A DNA stretch of 6,657 nt, from contig JACMOF010000552.1 in NCBI GenBank assembly GCA_014378155.1, positions 1 to 6,657 on the forward strand, in the 5' to 3' direction. Position numbers and translations under genes: made by a program. Below are positions 6,503 to 6,657 of this stretch, in pieces; position 1 is the first letter of the stretch; every line of letters starts with the position of its first letter. This stretch comes from Caulobacter sp. (GTDB lineage Bacteria > Pseudomonadota > Alphaproteobacteria > Caulobacterales > Caulobacteraceae). The notes below the pieces were generated by a model. That model was not told the DNA's origin. It was given only the letters and a program-made list of their open reading frames with translations, and did not search any database.

Positions 6503-6657
6503 CCCAGCAGCTTGCTCAGGAGCGCCGAGTGCAGGCTCCAGCCCAGGAAGCCCGCAAGGCCCATGATGAAGCCAAGCGCTCCGAAGGCCCAGGACGCCCA
6601 CAGCGCCGCCGACATCTCCACCAACGCCGCAACGGCCGCGATGGAGACGGCGATCGA
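6499..6657 (-). CDS. Hydrophobic membrane protein, C-terminal 52 codons (runs off the right edge)
   Basis: An open frame enters at the right edge and ends at TAG (6501-6499). The 52 visible residues are strongly hydrophobic and rich in Ala, Leu, Gly and Trp. There are probably two membrane-spanning stretches: around SIAVSIAAVAALVEM, and around WAFGALGFIMGLAGFLGW. The chain ends in SALLSKLLG. Codon use agrees with the neighbouring genes, including G or C at most third positions, and no other frame here looks as protein-like. I do not recognise the family. The stop codon is formed by the outer end of repeat copy B, so the natural C-terminus may have been set by that element. A much shorter gene starting inside the window (GTG at 6621 or ATG at 6615) cannot be excluded, but neither start has a well-spaced Shine-Dalgarno. 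Confidence 0.6.
   Translation of the reverse strand, partial: SIAVSIAAVAALVEMSAALWASWAFGALGFIMGLAGFLGWSLHSALLSKLLG

Overview
This GC-rich window looks like chromosomal DNA of an alphaproteobacterium, most probably of the Caulobacter/Phenylobacterium group. The evidence is the composition and codon use, an EgtB-type gene, a soluble multi-PAS hybrid histidine kinase paired with a stand-alone receiver, and 108-bp two-palindrome intergenic repeats of the RIME1/CIR type known from alphaproteobacteria. The genus is an inference. All recognisable genes are on the minus strand, so transcription runs from right to left.

Layout in transcription order. (1) 6499-6657: the C-terminal 52 codons of a hydrophobic membrane protein whose TAG stop lies inside the end of a repeat. 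(2) 6395-6502: repeat copy B. (3) 6255-6394: leader of the kinase gene, with a weak promoter candidate, a small hairpin and a strong Shine-Dalgarno. (4) 1902-6254: a 1450-aa cytosolic hybrid histidine kinase (GAF, seven PAS, HisKA, HATPase, receiver). (5) 1462-1899: a 145-aa receiver-only response regulator, starting with TTG two bases after the kinase stop. (6) 1308-1415: repeat copy A, in opposite orientation to B and matching it at 104 of 108 positions. (7) 950-1307: intergenic DNA with several inverted repeats, including a perfect 11-bp stem, and no convincing gene. (8) 1-949: the first 316 codons of egtB, running off the left edge.

The kinase and regulator appear to form one operon. Signals sensed by the GAF/PAS array would control autophosphorylation at His1076 and transfer to Asp1362 in the kinase's own receiver. 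From there phosphate would probably pass through an HPt protein encoded elsewhere to Asp54 of the stand-alone receiver. The receiver has no output domain, so it would act by protein contact or as a phosphate shuttle. EgtB belongs to ergothioneine synthesis, and nothing in the sequence ties it to the sensory pair.

The most notable feature is the arrangement of the repeats. Two nearly identical elements in inverted orientation bracket the two-gene module with no other gene inside, and one of them supplies the stop codon of the adjacent membrane-protein gene.
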